Part shown: positions 18,268 through 26,651 of the stretch, one piece after another
Numbering within the stretch: position 1 is the stretch's first letter
How the letters are laid out: the number at the start of each line of letters is the position of its first letter
Assembly: GCA_900316075.1 (NCBI GenBank)
Contig: ONBT01000010.1
Span: 1 to 64,000, forward strand
Direction of reading: 5' to 3'
Length of the DNA stretch: 64,000 bases
Source: an uncultured Lachnospiraceae bacterium
GTDB taxonomy: Bacteria > Bacillota > Clostridia > Lachnospirales > Lachnospiraceae
The notes under the pieces: generated by a model
Database searches by the model: none
The model's input: only the letters and a program-made list of their open reading frames with translations
What the model was told of the DNA's origin: nothing
Position numbers and translations under genes: made by a program

Positions 18268-19950
18268 ATGATTGAGGAACTGCATATTGAAAACTATGCC
18301 CTGATCGAGCGGACCACGGTGACCTTCGGGGAAGGCTTCAATGTCCTGACCGGGGAGACCGGGGCAGGCAAGTCCATATTGCTGGGGGCCCTGTCCCTGG
18401 CTCTGGGGGCCAAGGCCGATAAGGAGGCTATAAGGGACCCGGAAAAGGACTGTTTCGTGGAGGCCGTCTTTTCCGTATCTCCGGAAGAAACAGCTGCCCT
18501 TGCCGCCATTGACGTCGAGGTCTATGACGGGGAAGTTATCCTGTCCCGGCGCATAGGAAAGGAGCGGTCTGCGGCGAAGATCAACGGGGAATCCGTGCCG
18601 GCTCCGCGCCTTAAGGCAGCTGGAGAAGTCCTCATCGATATCTACGGGCAGAAGGAGCACCAGTCCCTTCTTAAAAAGGCCAACCACCTGGCCCTGATCG
18701 ATGCCTACGGGGGGAAGGAAATCGCGGGTCTTAAGGCGGAAACTGCCGAGGCCTACAGCATTTACCGGGACCTCAAAAAGCAGTGGGCCGAGGCGGATAT
18801 CGACGCGGCCGAGCAGGCCCGGCAAACAGACATGCTTTCTCATGATATTGAAGTCATCGAGGATGCGGCCTTAAAGCCCGGGGAGGATGAGGAGCTTGAA
18901 GAAAAGTTCCGCCTCCTTTCCCATGCGGAGAAAATCCGGGAGGCGGCTTCTGAAGCCCTGGAGAATACGGACGGGGAAGAGGGGGCTTCGGAGACCATCG
19001 AGCGGGCCTTGAGGGCCCTGGCCCCGGTCACCACATTTGACGAGAAGCTTAATGACTGCCTCTCGACCCTTTCCGACGCGGGCGACCTGATTTCCGACTT
19101 CAACCGGACATTGCACGCCTACATAGACGGCGGGGAGTTTTCCGAAGAGACCTATCGGGAGACGGCGGACCGGCTGGACCTCATCAATACGCTGAAAAGC
19201 CGCTACGGGCGGACCATTGAGGATATCTTAAAAAGCCTTGAAGAGAAGAAGAAACGTCTGGAGGAGCTTTCCGACCACGAGGCCCATATGGCGGCCCTCA
19301 AGGCGGAACTTGCTGCCGCAGAGAAGAAACTTTCGGGAACTAGTGACCGCCTGAGTGAGGCAAGGCGCGAAAGCGCCCTTGCCTTTTCGAAGGCGGTACG
19401 GGAGGAGCTCTCCGACCTTGCCTTCCTGGACGTGAAGTTTGAAACGCGCTTTTCCAGGACCAAAGACTACACGGCAAACGGGGTGGATGAAGCCGAGTTT
19501 TATATCGCGCTGAATCCGGGCGAGCCCATGCGAGCCCTCGCGGACATTGCGAGCGGAGGCGAGTTGTCCCGCATTCAGCTTGCCATCAAGTCGGTCGGGG
19601 CCCTGGAAAGCTCCGCCGGCTGCTATGTCTTCGATGAAATCGACACGGGAATCTCCGGCCGGACGGCCCAGGCTGTGGCTGAGAAGCTCTCGAAGATCGC
19701 CCTGAAGACCCAGGTCATCTCCATCACCCACCTGCAGGCCATTGCAGCCATGGCGGATGAGCACCTTTTGATTGAAAAGGCGGTGGCCGACGGCCGGACC
19801 CTTTCCACGGTCCGTCTTTTAACCGAGCCCGAGTCGGTGGAGGAACTGGGCCGGATGATTGGCGGGGCCGACCTCACGGAGACGGTTCTCTCGGACGCAC
19901 GAGAGATGAAGGAGCGGGCCAACGCTTTAAAGGAGAAGCTCCGGGCCTGA
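18268..19950 (+). CDS. recN: DNA repair protein RecN
   Basis: SMC-like ATPase that acts at double-strand breaks. Walker A GETGAGKS lies near residue 32 and the C-terminal signature plus Walker B (SGGELSRIQLAIKS, YVFDEIDTGISGRTA) are intact, flanking a coiled-coil centre. I choose the ATG at 18268 (560 aa, MIEELHIENYALIE), which matches family N-termini and has GGGGAGG upstream; an ATG 24 bp earlier has no site. It is the last gene of the nusB-recN run. Confidence 0.95.
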   Translation: MIEELHIENYALIERTTVTFGEGFNVLTGETGAGKSILLGALSLALGAKADKEAIRDPEKDCFVEAVFSVSPEETAALAAIDVEVYDGEVILSRRIGKERSAAKINGESVPAPRLKAAGEVLIDIYGQKEHQSLLKKANHLALIDAYGGKEIAGLKAETAEAYSIYRDLKKQWAEADIDAAEQARQTDMLSHDIEVIEDAALKPGEDEELEEKFRLLSHAEKIREAASEALENTDGEEGASETIERALRALAPVTTFDEKLNDCLSTLSDAGDLISDFNRTLHAYIDGGEFSEETYRETADRLDLINTLKSRYGRTIEDILKSLEEKKKRLEELSDHEAHMAALKAELAAAEKKLSGTSDRLSEARRESALAFSKAVREELSDLAFLDVKFETRFSRTKDYTANGVDEAEFYIALNPGEPMRALADIASGGELSRIQLAIKSVGALESSAGCYVFDEIDTGISGRTAQAVAEKLSKIALKTQVISITHLQAIAAMADEHLLIEKAVADGRTLSTVRLLTEPESVEELGRMIGGADLTETVLSDAREMKERANALKEKLRA

Positions 19951-20061
19951 AAGCGGGAGCGGATTAGGCATGGGGGCAAGCCTGCGGCGACAAGTGTGTA
20001 GCAGGAACTTTGCAAAAACGACTGCCTCTTTTGCATTGGCGGAGAAGGAGGCTGCAGGCTC

Positions 20062-20097
20062 TTGCAGATGGAAACTGAAAATATTATTATAGTTTCC
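20062..20097 (+). promoter_or_regulatory. galT promoter with overlapping GGAAAC-N16-GTTTCC dyad
   Basis: -35 TTGCAG (20062-20067), 17-bp spacer, -10 TATTAT (20085-20090). The dyad GGAAAC (20070-20075) N16 GTTTCC (20092-20097) brackets the -10, a position fitting repression. The same dyad with the same spacer is found at the tetR promoter (21822-21849). Confidence 0.65.
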
Positions 20098-20131
20098 AAC
20101 GAATAGCTTTTGTTTTTATGGAGGAAATGAA

Positions 20132-21622
20132 ATGCTGTCAGGGGATATCAAGCGACTGGTGAACTATGGAATCGAGAGCGGCCTCATGGACGAGTGCGAG
20201 CGCATATATGCGACGAATCTGCTGCTCGATTGCTTCAAGGAAGATGAGTATGTGGATGAGGACGTCAGCGGCAAATCCACGGAGCTCGAGGATATCTTAA
20301 GCGACCTTCTTGCGGAAGCCGTGAAGCGGGGACTCTGCGAGGATTCTGTCGTCTACCGGGACCTCTTCGACGCCCGCCTCATGAACTGCCTCACCCCCCG
20401 GCCGGCCGAGGTGCAGCGGGTCTTCTTTGAAAAATACAAGGAATCCCCTCAGGCGGCGACCGACTACTTCTTCAACCTTTCGAGGAAGTCAAACTATATC
20501 CGGACGGCCCGGGTGGCCCGGGACCTTAAGTGGACTATCGACACTGACTACGGGACCCTGGACATCACGATCAACCTTTCGAAGCCTGAGAAGGACCCCA
20601 AGGCCATCGCCGCAGCGAGAAATGCCAAGCAGTCCGCCTACCCCAAGTGCCAGCTCTGCATGGAAAATGAGGGATACGCAGGGCGTGTAAACCATCCTGC
20701 CCGGGAAAATCACCGGGTCATCCCTCTGACCATCAACGGCAGCAAGTGGGGCTTCCAGTATTCCCCTTATGTCTACTACAACGAGCACTGCATTGTCTTC
20801 AACGGCCAGCACGTGCCGATGAAGATCGAAAAGGCCACATTTGAGAAGCTCTTTGACTTCATCGACCTCTTCCCCCATTACTTCCTGGGTTCGAACGCGG
20901 ACCTGCCCATCGTCGGCGGCTCCATTCTGTCCCACGACCACTTCCAGGGCGGCCACTATACCTTTGCTATGGAGAAGGCCCCGGTCATACGGGAGTTTAC
21001 GGTCAAGGGCTTTGAAGATGTAAAAGCCGGCATCGTGAAGTGGCCCCTTTCCGTCATCCGCCTGAATTCGACGGATCGCAGCCGTGTAATCGCGCTTGCC
21101 GACCACATCCTTTCCGCCTGGAGGGGCTACACGGATGAAAGCGCCTTCATTTTTGCCGAGACCGACGGGACGCCCCACAACACCATCACCCCGATTGCCA
21201 GAAAGCACGGGGATATTTACGAGCTGGACCTGGCCCTGCGGAACAATATCACGACCGAAGAGCATCCACTCGGGGTCTATCACCCCCATGAGGAGCTTCA
21301 CCACATCAAGAAGGAAAATATCGGCCTCATCGAGGTCATGGGCCTGGCCGTCCTGCCCTCCCGCCTGAAGGGGGAGCTTACGGACCTGGCTGACTATATT
21401 GTGACAGGCAGGGACATCCGGTCAAACGAGGCCCTGGCGAAGCACGCCGACTGGGTCGATGAATTCCTGCCCAGGTACTCCGATGTCAACAAGGACAACA
21501 TCACGGGCATCCTGCAGCAGGAGGTCGGGAAGGTCTTCTGCCGCGTTCTCGAGGATGCCGGGGTCTATAAGTGCACAGATGAAGGAATGAGTGCATTCAT
21601 GCGCTTCGTGGATACTCTCTGA
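20132..21622 (+). CDS. galT: UDP-glucose--hexose-1-phosphate uridylyltransferase (type 2)
   Basis: A 496-aa Leloir-pathway enzyme that exchanges UMP between UDP-glucose and galactose 1-phosphate. The length and the SILSHDHFQGGHYTF motif (near 265-275) match the Firmicute type 2 GalT rather than the 340-aa E. coli type. SD GGAGGAAATGAA is strong. The gene is monocistronic, with its own promoter/operator and a terminator at 21685. galK and galE are not in the window. It neighbours two galactosidase genes and a TetR regulator, so it probably serves galactoside use. Confidence 0.94.
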   Translation: MLSGDIKRLVNYGIESGLMDECERIYATNLLLDCFKEDEYVDEDVSGKSTELEDILSDLLAEAVKRGLCEDSVVYRDLFDARLMNCLTPRPAEVQRVFFEKYKESPQAATDYFFNLSRKSNYIRTARVARDLKWTIDTDYGTLDITINLSKPEKDPKAIAAARNAKQSAYPKCQLCMENEGYAGRVNHPARENHRVIPLTINGSKWGFQYSPYVYYNEHCIVFNGQHVPMKIEKATFEKLFDFIDLFPHYFLGSNADLPIVGGSILSHDHFQGGHYTFAMEKAPVIREFTVKGFEDVKAGIVKWPLSVIRLNSTDRSRVIALADHILSAWRGYTDESAFIFAETDGTPHNTITPIARKHGDIYELDLALRNNITTEEHPLGVYHPHEELHHIKKENIGLIEVMGLAVLPSRLKGELTDLADYIVTGRDIRSNEALAKHADWVDEFLPRYSDVNKDNITGILQQEVGKVFCRVLEDAGVYKCTDEGMSAFMRFVDTL

Positions 21623-21663
21623 TGGGCTGTCACAGGGCCGCCTTCTTCCAAAGTACGTGATCT

Positions 21664-21674
21664 ATATTAGTCAT
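21664..21674 (+). repeat. Motif-family copy near the galT terminator
   Basis: ATATTAGTCAT, the inverse of ATGACTAATAT, followed by GAATAATATGG and the terminator stem. Confidence 0.4.
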
Positions 21675-21684
21675 GAATAATATG

Positions 21685-21708
21685 GCCGCCCTTCGGGGCG
21701 GCTATTTT
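21685..21708 (+). terminator. Intrinsic terminator of galT
   Basis: A 7-bp stem GCCGCCC/GGGCGGC with a TTCG loop, followed by TATTTT. Confidence 0.75.
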
Positions 21709-21792
21709 GAATGGGACAGAACATGGCCGGGTCCGACCGGACGTTTCCGGCAGCGTTTCCATTTGTTTACAAAGATTTAATGAAAAAGGCAG

Positions 21793-21865
21793 TTGTCATG
21801 GGCAATTTTCAGTGTTAGAATGGAAACTAATTTAAAAGAAATGGTTTCCGATACGTTCGGTTTCC
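21793..21865 (+). promoter_or_regulatory. tetR promoter and operator cluster
   Basis: -35 TTGTCA (21793-21798), 17-bp spacer, -10 TAGAAT (21816-21821). GGAAAC (21822-21827) N16 GTTTCC (21844-21849) starts right at the -10 edge, and another GTTTCC lies at 21860-21865. Two further GTTTCC half-sites lie upstream at 21743 and 21755. Autoregulation by the TetR protein is inferred. Confidence 0.6.
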
Positions 21866-21896
21866 TGTTCAGTTTTGCAGAGAGGGAAGGAAAAGC

Positions 21897-22469
21897 ATGC
21901 TTACATACGACGAAGCGAAGCAGAAGATTATCCGGGGCGGCCTGGACGTCTTCCGGGAGAAGGGCGCCAAGTTCACCATGGATGACCTGGCGAAGAAAAT
22001 CGGAATGAGCAAGAAGACGATTTACGTCATCTTCCGGGACAAGGAAGCGGTCCTCGTCCACATGGTCGACTATGTCTTCAATGAGATTCAGGCAGAGGAG
22101 GAGCAGGTTCTCGAGGACAAGTCCCTCCCCACCATTGAGAAGTTCCGCAAGGTCCTCGGGGCCATGCCGGAGAACTATTCGAGCTACGACTTCACCAAGG
22201 TCTACCTGATGAAAGACCGCTTTCCCAAGGCCTACGCCCGCATGAATGAGCGTCTGGAGGACGGTTGGGAAATCACCTTCAATACCCTGCAGAAGGGCAT
22301 CGACGAGGGGGTATTCCGCCCGGTCAATTTCACGGTCTTCAAGCTCATCTATTCTGCGGCAGTCGAGCGTTTCCTGAATTCGCCCGAGCTGGACCGGGAC
22401 CACGTGGACTATATGGACGCCCTGAATCAGCTGGTCGATATGCTGATTGACGGCATCGTTGTGAAATAA
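21897..22469 (+). CDS. TetR/AcrR family transcriptional regulator
   Basis: A 190-aa repressor-type protein. The N-terminal helix-turn-helix (about 8-55) reads GLDVFREKGAKFTMDDLAKKIGMSKKTIYVIFRDKEAVL, typical of the family. The remaining helical domain would bind a ligand and dimerise; the ligand is unknown. It precedes the GH2 gene, and its promoter carries the same dyad as galT, so a galactoside-responsive role is proposed. SD GGAAGGAAAAGC precedes the ATG. Confidence 0.9.
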   Translation: MLTYDEAKQKIIRGGLDVFREKGAKFTMDDLAKKIGMSKKTIYVIFRDKEAVLVHMVDYVFNEIQAEEEQVLEDKSLPTIEKFRKVLGAMPENYSSYDFTKVYLMKDRFPKAYARMNERLEDGWEITFNTLQKGIDEGVFRPVNFTVFKLIYSAAVERFLNSPELDRDHVDYMDALNQLVDMLIDGIVVK

Positions 22470-22481
22470 GGTTTTTGAAAC

Positions 22482-22523
22482 AGGCGGCCGCCGGGCATGA
22501 GAGGCAGACCGCCTTTTCCTTTT
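22482..22523 (+). terminator. Possible terminator/attenuator between tetR and the GH2 gene
   Basis: A weak 6-bp stem AGGCGG/CCGCCT (22482-22487, 22509-22514) with a long GC-rich loop, followed by TTTCCTTTTT. Partial read-through would set the GH2 level. Confidence 0.4.
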
Positions 22524-22538
22524 TCAGAGAGGGGATCT

Positions 22539-25067
22539 ATGGGGGAAAGAATCTACATCGACCGGGACTGGACCTATGCCGGGGAGTTTTCTGCGGACAT
22601 GGTCTTTCATCCCATGACAGGCGGGGAGAAGGTGAGCCTGCCCCACAGCACGGCCATCACCCCGCTTCACTATTTCGACGAGCACATCTATCAGAAGGTG
22701 GCGGGCTACCAGCGGATTATTTTCGGTGAGGAAGCCTTCGCCGGGAAGGACGTCTACATCACTTTCGAGGGGGCGGCCCATGAGGCCACGGTCTATCTGA
22801 ACGGGAAGGAACTTTTCGTCCACAGAAACGGCTATACGGCCTTCACCATCCTGCTTTCCGACCTCAAGATCGGGGAGGACAATCTCCTGACCGTGAAGCT
22901 GGATTCCCGGGAATCCCTGAACCAGCCTCCCTTCGGCTTTGTCATTGACTACATGACCTACGGGGGCCTCTACCGGGACGTCTATCTCACGGTGAAGAAC
23001 CCGGTCCACATGGACAGCCTTTTTTATAAGCCCATTTTCACCGTGGCGCCCGATACATCCTCCATCACGAAGAAAGGGCTTTCGGAACTTACCCTGCCGG
23101 CCACCCTGGCGACGGAGATTGATCTTTCGGAAGAAGCGAAGAAGGCGGCCTCCGGGAGGAAGGTTTCTGTTCGCCAGTACCTGAACGGCAATCTCATTTC
23201 GGACCAGCCCCTGGAGAAGGACGGGAAGACCCGGACCATCTGCGGGAATGTCCGGGTCTGGGACGTGGCGGATCCTTTCCTCTACAAGGTCCGGACAGAG
23301 CTTCTCTGCGACGGCGAGGTCGTGGATTCCGATGAGACGGAGCTTGGTTTCCGGACGGCGGAATTCAGGGCCGACGGCTTTTTCTTAAACGGACGCTATT
23401 TGAAGCTCCGGGGCCTGAACCGCCACCAGTCCTATCCTTATGCCGGCTACGCCATGCCGGAATCCATGCAGCGCTACGACGCCTACATTCTGAAAGAAGA
23501 ACTGGGACTTAACGCAGTGCGTACATCCCATTATCCCCAGTCCCAGGACTTCATCAGCGAGTGCGACCGGCGGGGCCTTCTGGTCTTCACGGAAATTCCT
23601 GGCTGGCAGCATATCGGAGACAGGACCTGGAAGGACATTGCGGTAGAGAATGTGACCGAGATGGTGACCCAGTACCGGAACCATCCTTCCATCATCCTCT
23701 GGGGCGTCCGCATCAACGAGTCCGCGGACGATGACGAATTCTACGAGAGGACCAATGCGGCGGCCCATGCGGCCGACCCGACCCGGCCCACGGGCGGGGT
23801 CCGCTGCCATAAGAAGATGTCCTTCCTCGAGGATGTCTATACCTATAATGATTTTTCCCATAGTGGCAATAATCCCGGCTGCGAGCCCAAGAAGAATGTG
23901 ACGCCGGACGTATCCCGGCCCTACCTCATTTCCGAGTACAACGGCCATATGTTCCCGACGAAATCCTACGACCCGGAGGAGCACGTCCTTTCCCACACCC
24001 TGCGGCACGCCAGGGTCCTCGATACCGTGATGGAAAATCCGGACATCGCCGGCTCCTTCGGCTGGTGCATGTTCGACTACAATACCCACAAGGACTTCGG
24101 TTCCGGCGACCGGATCTGCTACCACGGGGTCTTGGACATGTTCCGGAATCCCAAGGGGGCGGCCTATGTGTACGCGGCCCAGGCCCAGCGGAGCCCGGTG
24201 CTCTACATTACTTCTTCGATGGATATCGGCGAGCATCCGGCTTCGGTCCGGGGGGATATCTACATCATCACAAACGCCGACTCGGTCCGCATGTACAAGA
24301 ACGACCGCCTGATCAAGGAGTACTTCCCGACGGACTCCCCCTATAAGAGCCTGAAGCACGGGCCCATACCGGTGGACGACCTGATCGGGGACGTGATGCT
24401 TGAAAGGGAAGGCTTTTCCAAACGGCAGAACGAGCTGGTCAAGGCCTGCCTCAACGAGACGGCCATCCACGGCTACGGGGTGACTCCCCGCCTCGCCGCC
24501 ATGGCGGCCCAGCTCATGACCCTCTATCACATGAAAATCTCCGACGCGACGGACCTCTATCAGAAGTACATCGGGGACTGGGGCGGCAAGGCATCGGTCT
24601 ACCGCTTCGACGCCGTGAAAAACGGCCGGGTCGTGAAATCCGTGACGAAGACCCCCATGACCCGCATGCATATGGAGGCGGAGCAGAGCGCGGAAGGCCT
24701 GACCGAGGGCCGGACCTATGACGTGATGGAAGTCCGGGTCAAAGCCTGCGACGAGTACGGGAACGTCCTTCCCTTCATGAATGACGCCCTGAAGATTTCC
24801 TGTGACGGGCCGGTAGAGCTGATCGGGCCCCATATCACCTCCTTCTCCGGGGGGATGACGGGCTTCTATGTGAAATCCGCCGGAATCGAAGGAAAGGCGC
24901 GCATTACGCTTTCGACCGAAAATTGTCCGGAGATGGTCCTGGAGCTTCCGGTGACGGTCGTGCAGGATGAGAATAATGTAAAACAGAAACTTTCTTCTGA
25001 ACCGGCCAGTACGGCGGATAGCCTTGATACAGACAGCCCGGCTGAGCAGGCAGAAGAGGAAGCATAA
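22539..25067 (+). CDS. Glycoside hydrolase family 2 (beta-galactosidase-like)
   Basis: An 842-aa enzyme, start chosen at 22539 because GAGAGGGG stands 6 nt upstream. Sugar-binding, immunoglobulin-like and TIM-barrel domains are recognisable: GLNRHQSYPYAGYAMP and AVRTSHYPQSQDF, acid/base Glu in RINES (near 394) and nucleophile Glu in ISEYNGHMF (near 466). A C-terminal Ig-like part follows. No signal peptide, so cytoplasmic. Beta-galactosidase is the likeliest activity; beta-glucuronidase or another GH2 activity is possible. The last 35 residues (Ser/Asp/Glu-rich) begin exactly where the 14-mer GAATAATGTAAAAC lies inside the frame. Confidence 0.88.
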   Translation: MGERIYIDRDWTYAGEFSADMVFHPMTGGEKVSLPHSTAITPLHYFDEHIYQKVAGYQRIIFGEEAFAGKDVYITFEGAAHEATVYLNGKELFVHRNGYTAFTILLSDLKIGEDNLLTVKLDSRESLNQPPFGFVIDYMTYGGLYRDVYLTVKNPVHMDSLFYKPIFTVAPDTSSITKKGLSELTLPATLATEIDLSEEAKKAASGRKVSVRQYLNGNLISDQPLEKDGKTRTICGNVRVWDVADPFLYKVRTELLCDGEVVDSDETELGFRTAEFRADGFFLNGRYLKLRGLNRHQSYPYAGYAMPESMQRYDAYILKEELGLNAVRTSHYPQSQDFISECDRRGLLVFTEIPGWQHIGDRTWKDIAVENVTEMVTQYRNHPSIILWGVRINESADDDEFYERTNAAAHAADPTRPTGGVRCHKKMSFLEDVYTYNDFSHSGNNPGCEPKKNVTPDVSRPYLISEYNGHMFPTKSYDPEEHVLSHTLRHARVLDTVMENPDIAGSFGWCMFDYNTHKDFGSGDRICYHGVLDMFRNPKGAAYVYAAQAQRSPVLYITSSMDIGEHPASVRGDIYIITNADSVRMYKNDRLIKEYFPTDSPYKSLKHGPIPVDDLIGDVMLEREGFSKRQNELVKACLNETAIHGYGVTPRLAAMAAQLMTLYHMKISDATDLYQKYIGDWGGKASVYRFDAVKNGRVVKSVTKTPMTRMHMEAEQSAEGLTEGRTYDVMEVRVKACDEYGNVLPFMNDALKISCDGPVELIGPHITSFSGGMTGFYVKSAGIEGKARITLSTENCPEMVLELPVTVVQDENNVKQKLSSEPASTADSLDTDSPAEQAEEEA
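24971..24984 (+). repeat. Motif copy (GAATAATGTAAAAC) inside the GH2 reading frame
   Basis: An exact copy of the post-stop 14-mer, here coding for part of ENNVKQ near the C-terminus. A TGA in the +1 frame lies just before it (GGATGAGAATAA). Confidence 0.6.
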
Positions 25068-25081
25068 GGAGGGTTATGAAA

Positions 25082-26551
25082 ATGGCAGAGATGGAAGATA
25101 AGTCCAAGGTGATTTTCGGCAACGTGATGCCGGACAAGGTATATAAGAAGGCGGTCAAATCCAAGGAGAAATACCTGAAGAAATATCCCGACGACCCGGA
25201 TGTTTCCTACAATGCCCGCATCCGGAAAAACCCGGTCATCGGCGATTCCCTGGGCGTCATGGATATCCGCCTCGAGGAAGGGGAGAGCGCAGCGCCTTTC
25301 GACGAGGAGAAGGGCATCATCGTCGGCAATATCCGCATGGGCTTCGGCCACTATCGGATTTCCATGGCTATGGCCTCCTGCGCGAAAGCCCTGGGCTACA
25401 CCCCCTACTGGCTGGACCTGAATTCCTTCCCCAAGACGACCTGCACCAAGGTGATTTCCGCCCAGAACGACCTCTATTCCCTGGGCAGCCGCATGTCGAA
25501 GAACCCCATCTTCAACAAGCTCGTCTGGGAACCCGTGAACTATGAAGGCTTCCGGGCCCTGTCCTATAATGCCTCTGACCAGAAGAACGCCGAGCTCATG
25601 GCGCCGGTCTATCAGAACATCCCCAAGGACATTCCTGTCATCGGCACTCACGTATGGCCGGCCCAGGCGGCGGTCCATGCCGGTATGAAGTATGTCGTCA
25701 ATGCGATTCCGGACAACTGGCCCATGGCCCTTCATTTCGCCGAGGGGGCGGTTCACACGATCCAGTGCCACAACGCCTATCAGGGCTACCGGATATTGAA
25801 CGGCATGATGAAGAAGCAGGTATGCAAGCCTATGCCCAATGACTCCCTCATCTACACCGGTCACTACATCGACGACGAGCTTGTGAAGAATATCGACGCC
25901 GACTGCGCCCGCCGGATGGCCCGGAAAGAAAAGAACGCCCCCATGCGCTTCCTCCTCACCATCGGAGGAGCCGGGGCCCAGAAGGAAATCTTTGCGGCCA
26001 TCATCAAGTACATGCTGCCTCTGATCCGGTCACAAAAGGCTGCCCTCTATGTCAATGTGGGTGACTATAAGAACGTCTGGGACGAGCTTACAAACGAAAT
26101 CTCCGGCATGAAGGAGGTCTCGACCGAGCACTTCGAAAACTTCGCGGAAGCTTCGAAATTTGCGGACGACGCCCTGGACGGGGAGGTCTCCGGAATCCAC
26201 GGCTTCTACCACAGCGACATCTTCGAGGCTGTCTACATCACGAACCTTTTGATGCGCTCTGCCGACGTCCTCGTGACCAAGCCTTCGGAGCTGGCCTTCT
26301 ACCCGGTCCCCAAGCTCTTCATCCGCCGGGTCGGAAAGCACGAGATGTGGGGCGCCATTCACTCGGCCGAGGTCGGGGACGGAACCCTCGAGTGCCGGGA
26401 CATCCCTCATATTCTGCAGATGGTGGACATGTTCTTAAAAGATGACCGCCTGCTTGGTGATATGTGTGAAGCCATCAAGGTGAATAATTCCATCGGGCTT
26501 TATAACGGTGCCTACAAAGTCGTTCAGACTGCCTTCGGTCTGCGGGGCTGA
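25082..26551 (+). CDS. GT-B-fold-like protein of unknown function
   Basis: A 489-aa cytoplasmic protein, start chosen at 25082 (AAGGAGGG 8 nt upstream); an ATG 6 bp earlier is too close to the site. GNIRMGFGHYRISMAMASCAKALG near residues 80-105 resembles the N-terminal Gly-loop of MurG/MGDG-synthase-like GT-B proteins, and LLTIGGAGAQKEIF near 295 resembles the start of the second Rossmann domain, followed by VLVTKPSELAFYPVPKLFI where these enzymes bind the nucleotide-sugar. A glycosyltransferase or related sugar-nucleotide role is inferred from this pattern only. It lies 8 bp downstream of the GH2 gene and probably shares its transcript. Confidence 0.6.
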   Translation: MAEMEDKSKVIFGNVMPDKVYKKAVKSKEKYLKKYPDDPDVSYNARIRKNPVIGDSLGVMDIRLEEGESAAPFDEEKGIIVGNIRMGFGHYRISMAMASCAKALGYTPYWLDLNSFPKTTCTKVISAQNDLYSLGSRMSKNPIFNKLVWEPVNYEGFRALSYNASDQKNAELMAPVYQNIPKDIPVIGTHVWPAQAAVHAGMKYVVNAIPDNWPMALHFAEGAVHTIQCHNAYQGYRILNGMMKKQVCKPMPNDSLIYTGHYIDDELVKNIDADCARRMARKEKNAPMRFLLTIGGAGAQKEIFAAIIKYMLPLIRSQKAALYVNVGDYKNVWDELTNEISGMKEVSTEHFENFAEASKFADDALDGEVSGIHGFYHSDIFEAVYITNLLMRSADVLVTKPSELAFYPVPKLFIRRVGKHEMWGAIHSAEVGDGTLECRDIPHILQMVDMFLKDDRLLGDMCEAIKVNNSIGLYNGAYKVVQTAFGLRG

Positions 26552-26581
26552 TTTCAGCAGAATAATGGTGTAAAATTATAT

Positions 26582-26630
26582 CCGGACAGCAGTTTTTGTT
26601 TTTGCTCCTGTCCGGTTTTTCTTTTTTTTA
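26582..26630 (+). terminator. Intrinsic terminator after the GT-B-like gene
   Basis: An 8-bp stem CCGGACAG/CTGTCCGG (26582-26589, 26608-26615) followed by TTTTTCTTTTTTTT. It ends the tetR-GH2-GT-B transcript. Confidence 0.9.
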
Positions 26631-26651
26631 ATAGTACGGGGGAATATCAGT

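Noticed and set aside
23385..24833. Antisense ORF (482 codons) in the GH2 gene; similar long ones in lon and citrate synthase
   Set aside because: Shadow frames of well-supported genes, with no recognisable domain or ribosome site.
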